Of a stretch of DNA of 64,000 nucleotides, positions 62,451 to 64,000 are shown one piece after another (the first letter of the stretch is position 1; each line of letters opens with the position of its first letter). Position numbers and translations under genes: made by a program. The stretch is from Warburgia ugandensis (taxonomy: Eukaryota; Streptophyta; Magnoliopsida; Canellales; Canellaceae), in contig CP141126.1 in assembly GCA_035236585.1 (NCBI GenBank), positions 68,983,414 to 69,047,413 on the forward strand. The letters run 5' to 3'. The notes under the pieces were generated by a model. It saw only the letters and a list, made by a program, of their open reading frames with translations, was not told the origin of the DNA and searched no databases.

Positions 62451-63686
62451 TCGATAGTAGCCATACGTTAAGGTAGTTTGATTCTTGTAAAGACTCATAA
62501 CAATATATCATGTTCTATTGATTTTTGAACTCATCGGGTAATTTTCTACTTTAAGAATTCATTCATAATCATGTCAAAAATTTATGATCAAATTATCATC
62601 ATAAATCAAACATTCTCATATGGATTAGCATTAGAACCTTCTAGTATCCATGCTTTCAATAGGTTTCCATTAGAATTACCAACATTTTCGTACCGATGTC
62701 AAAATTCTCTTATTCGTATAATAGTTCCTTCACTTTGTTCATGTCCAGATCCTTTTATCTACTACATACTTATAATGGGTACTTTTTGGTCCAAAGGCAA
62801 TTAAACAACAAATGTCAGATACTCTCATATAGTATAATGTCTAAATAAACCACCTTTTGTTTTTATTCCTTCTAATATCATAAGAAATCACTTGAACTCA
62901 TTTACTAAGTTTTCTGTAATCATGCTTCAATTCTCCACTCATTTGTTGATCTTTCTTATCATTTAGTAATCATCCATATAAAATAGTTTTTATATCCTCT
63001 AAGCATTACGCACCTCCAACTCATAATTAGAACTCTCAAGAATCATTAAATAGGTATTTATTCTTCAATGATAACTAGCTGTTAGTATTTCTATATATAT
63101 AAGGAATATCTCATTTTGACCCCCTTGATTAATAATTCATTTACATAAGTAGATCAAACTACCACTAATTTTCATAATACCAAAATCTTATCCATCGAAT
63201 ATATCCACTACATACATGGACTAATGTTGTAATTCTCTTAAGTTCCTCAAGATATCTTCCATTGTGACTATTTTCTACTATCTTTTTTATTATAATCATA
63301 ATACTATTGTGCAATAGTTATCACAATCTTCAAAGGTTTATATACATCATCAAAGTTAAAACTTGAATCCTCAAAAGGTCACCCATGTGAATAAATCTAA
63401 CAACTAGCAAAGTTTTCATTTAGATATACTAATTTTATTCTCTTATACTATTGTTCCTTACTCAAAGAATGATACTAATTTTGTATGAGTACTCATCTTA
63501 CTCATACCAAGACTAAATATTATATTATTTTCTTAGAACTTGCCAAACCTCGTGGGTTTCATCTATTTCTACATTTATCAACATTGCCAGTTATTCATAT
63601 TACACATATTTAAACAACTCATTCTCACTTGATTGACTATATATGAATTTTGGACCTGTTGGACTTTCTATGAAAGGAGTGACTGG
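62451..63686 (-). mobile_element. Element C: upstream interior, nothing recognisable
   Basis: AT-rich sequence between the gag remains and the primer site. No domain or structured repeat stands out. The frame at 62,571-62,804 is not credible. Near 63,650-63,690 the words GACCTGTTGGACTTTCTATG and AAAGGAGTGACTGGGCTCT resemble the end of the B interior (57,985-58,030). Confidence 0.5.
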
Positions 63687-63920
63687 GCTCTAAGAGAGTT
63701 CCTCAGAACTCTTATAACCATCGTAGCTCCCACTCCCTAAGCAATGTGGGACGAACTCTCAAAGTCACCCCCAAACATCAGCACACCCCAGATATTGGTC
63801 TATCTTCAATAGGAACTGTTGAGGCCTGACCCCGCTAGGCATCCTCATCCCCACTCAAGGAACCCATGTCATTGTAGACCATGAGTAGCTAGCCCACCAT
63901 CATGAGGAGAACTGGCTCTA
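63684..63920. mobile_element. Possible small insertion at the primer site of element C
   Basis: GGCTCTA occurs at 63,687-63,693 and again at 63,914-63,920, where it belongs to the primer site, bracketing about 220 bp. The bracketed segment starts AGAGAGTTCCTCAGAAC, ends near GAGGAGAAC, and contains CTCCCTAAGCAATGTGGGAC. This looks like a small element with a duplicated target, or a duplication of the leader. Type uncertain. Confidence 0.35.
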
Positions 63921-63928
63921 ATACCAAT
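63914..63928 (-). other. Primer-binding site of element C
   Basis: Complement of ATTGGTATTAGAGCC, next to the C 5' LTR; initiator tRNA-Met type. Confidence 0.85.
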
Positions 63929-64000
63929 TATGACATCCTAATTTTTCTCTAACACTTTTTTCACAAAATCTTTTGCATCTGTGGGGCCCAGAGTTTGAAA
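63929..64000 (-). mobile_element. Element C 5' LTR (first 72 bp)
   Basis: Aligns over its full visible length with 42,766-42,837 of the 3' LTR, including TTTTTCACAAAATCTTTTGC. Continues beyond the window. Confidence 0.85.

Larger units (their letters stand above)
42766..64000 (-). mobile_element. Element C: decayed gypsy chromovirus with two nested B elements (runs off right edge)
   Basis: 3' LTR 42,766-45,748, polypurine flank at 45,749, interior pieces 45,749-46,150, 52,166-52,854 and 60,693-63,928, primer site 63,914-63,928, and the first 72 bp of the 5' LTR (63,929-64,000). Those 72 bp match 42,766-42,837, which proves the pairing. The interior carries gag, protease and RT remains; RNase H and integrase are not recognised. 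It is more decayed than A and clearly older, with many breaks. The right target duplication lies outside the window, so GTCTC at 42,761-42,765 cannot be confirmed as one. Confidence 0.88.

Noticed and set aside
1-64000. CRISPR arrays, tRNA or rRNA genes, bacterial or organelle operons
   Set aside because: No spaced direct repeats, no cloverleaf or rRNA-like blocks noticed by reading; the tRNA-like words found are retrotransposon primer sites.
1-64000. A novel host defence or metabolic system
   Set aside because: The window is accounted for almost entirely by nested retrotransposon fossils; no intact gene cluster is present.

Overview
The window is nuclear DNA from a flowering plant with a large, repeat-rich genome. 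It is AT-rich and made almost wholly of nested LTR retrotransposons with very long LTRs. The only host-gene trace is a decayed pentatricopeptide-repeat (PPR) fragment. I see no intact host gene, rRNA, tRNA or CRISPR. The species cannot be told from the sequence. Nearly everything can be placed because LTR ends (TG...CA), primer-binding sites matching initiator tRNA-Met, and 5-bp target-site duplications (TSDs) are readable.

Layout. (1) 1 to about 2,205: decayed Ty3/gypsy chromovirus on the minus strand, called F here (pol, gag start, primer site, start of its 5' LTR). (2) About 2,206-5,875, 10,605-12,421 and 42,229-42,765: pieces of an old Tat/Ogre- or Athila-like gypsy element on the minus strand (E). 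(3) 5,876-10,599: solo LTR of family A, plus strand, TSD GTCAA. (4) 12,422-15,084 plus 40,682-42,223: one solo LTR of a diverged family D, plus strand, lying in the gag region of E and carrying the PPR fragment. (5) 15,085-40,676: a nearly complete family-A element (Tekay/Del-like chromovirus, minus strand, TSD ATGGG) inserted into the D LTR. It holds three later insertions: a solo B LTR (15,938-18,515, TSD GATAC), a solo A LTR in the integrase region (23,089-27,451, TSD GACAT) and a solo A LTR in gag (30,982-35,904, TSD TATAT). (6) 42,766 to beyond the right edge: a decayed gypsy element C (minus strand) with two whole family-B elements inside it, 46,156-52,160 (TSD AAACT) and 52,860-60,687 (TSD GTATC).

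How the parts relate. Family A supplies recognisable gag, protease, reverse transcriptase, RNase H, integrase and chromodomain remains. Family B has 2.6-kb LTRs and a 1.7-2.6-kb interior without recognisable coding, but the same primer site and a near-identical polypurine-tract flank, so it looks like a non-autonomous family moved by A-like machinery. The order of events read from nesting is F, then E in F (least certain), then D and C in E, then A in D, then B and further A copies. Five solo LTRs against three two-LTR elements show much unequal or intra-element recombination.

Most notable: the PPR fragment inside an LTR, mosaic B LTRs, CpG-dense variable cassettes inside A and B LTRs, and a splice-donor-like AGGTAGGT motif kept at the same place in the LTRs of four families.
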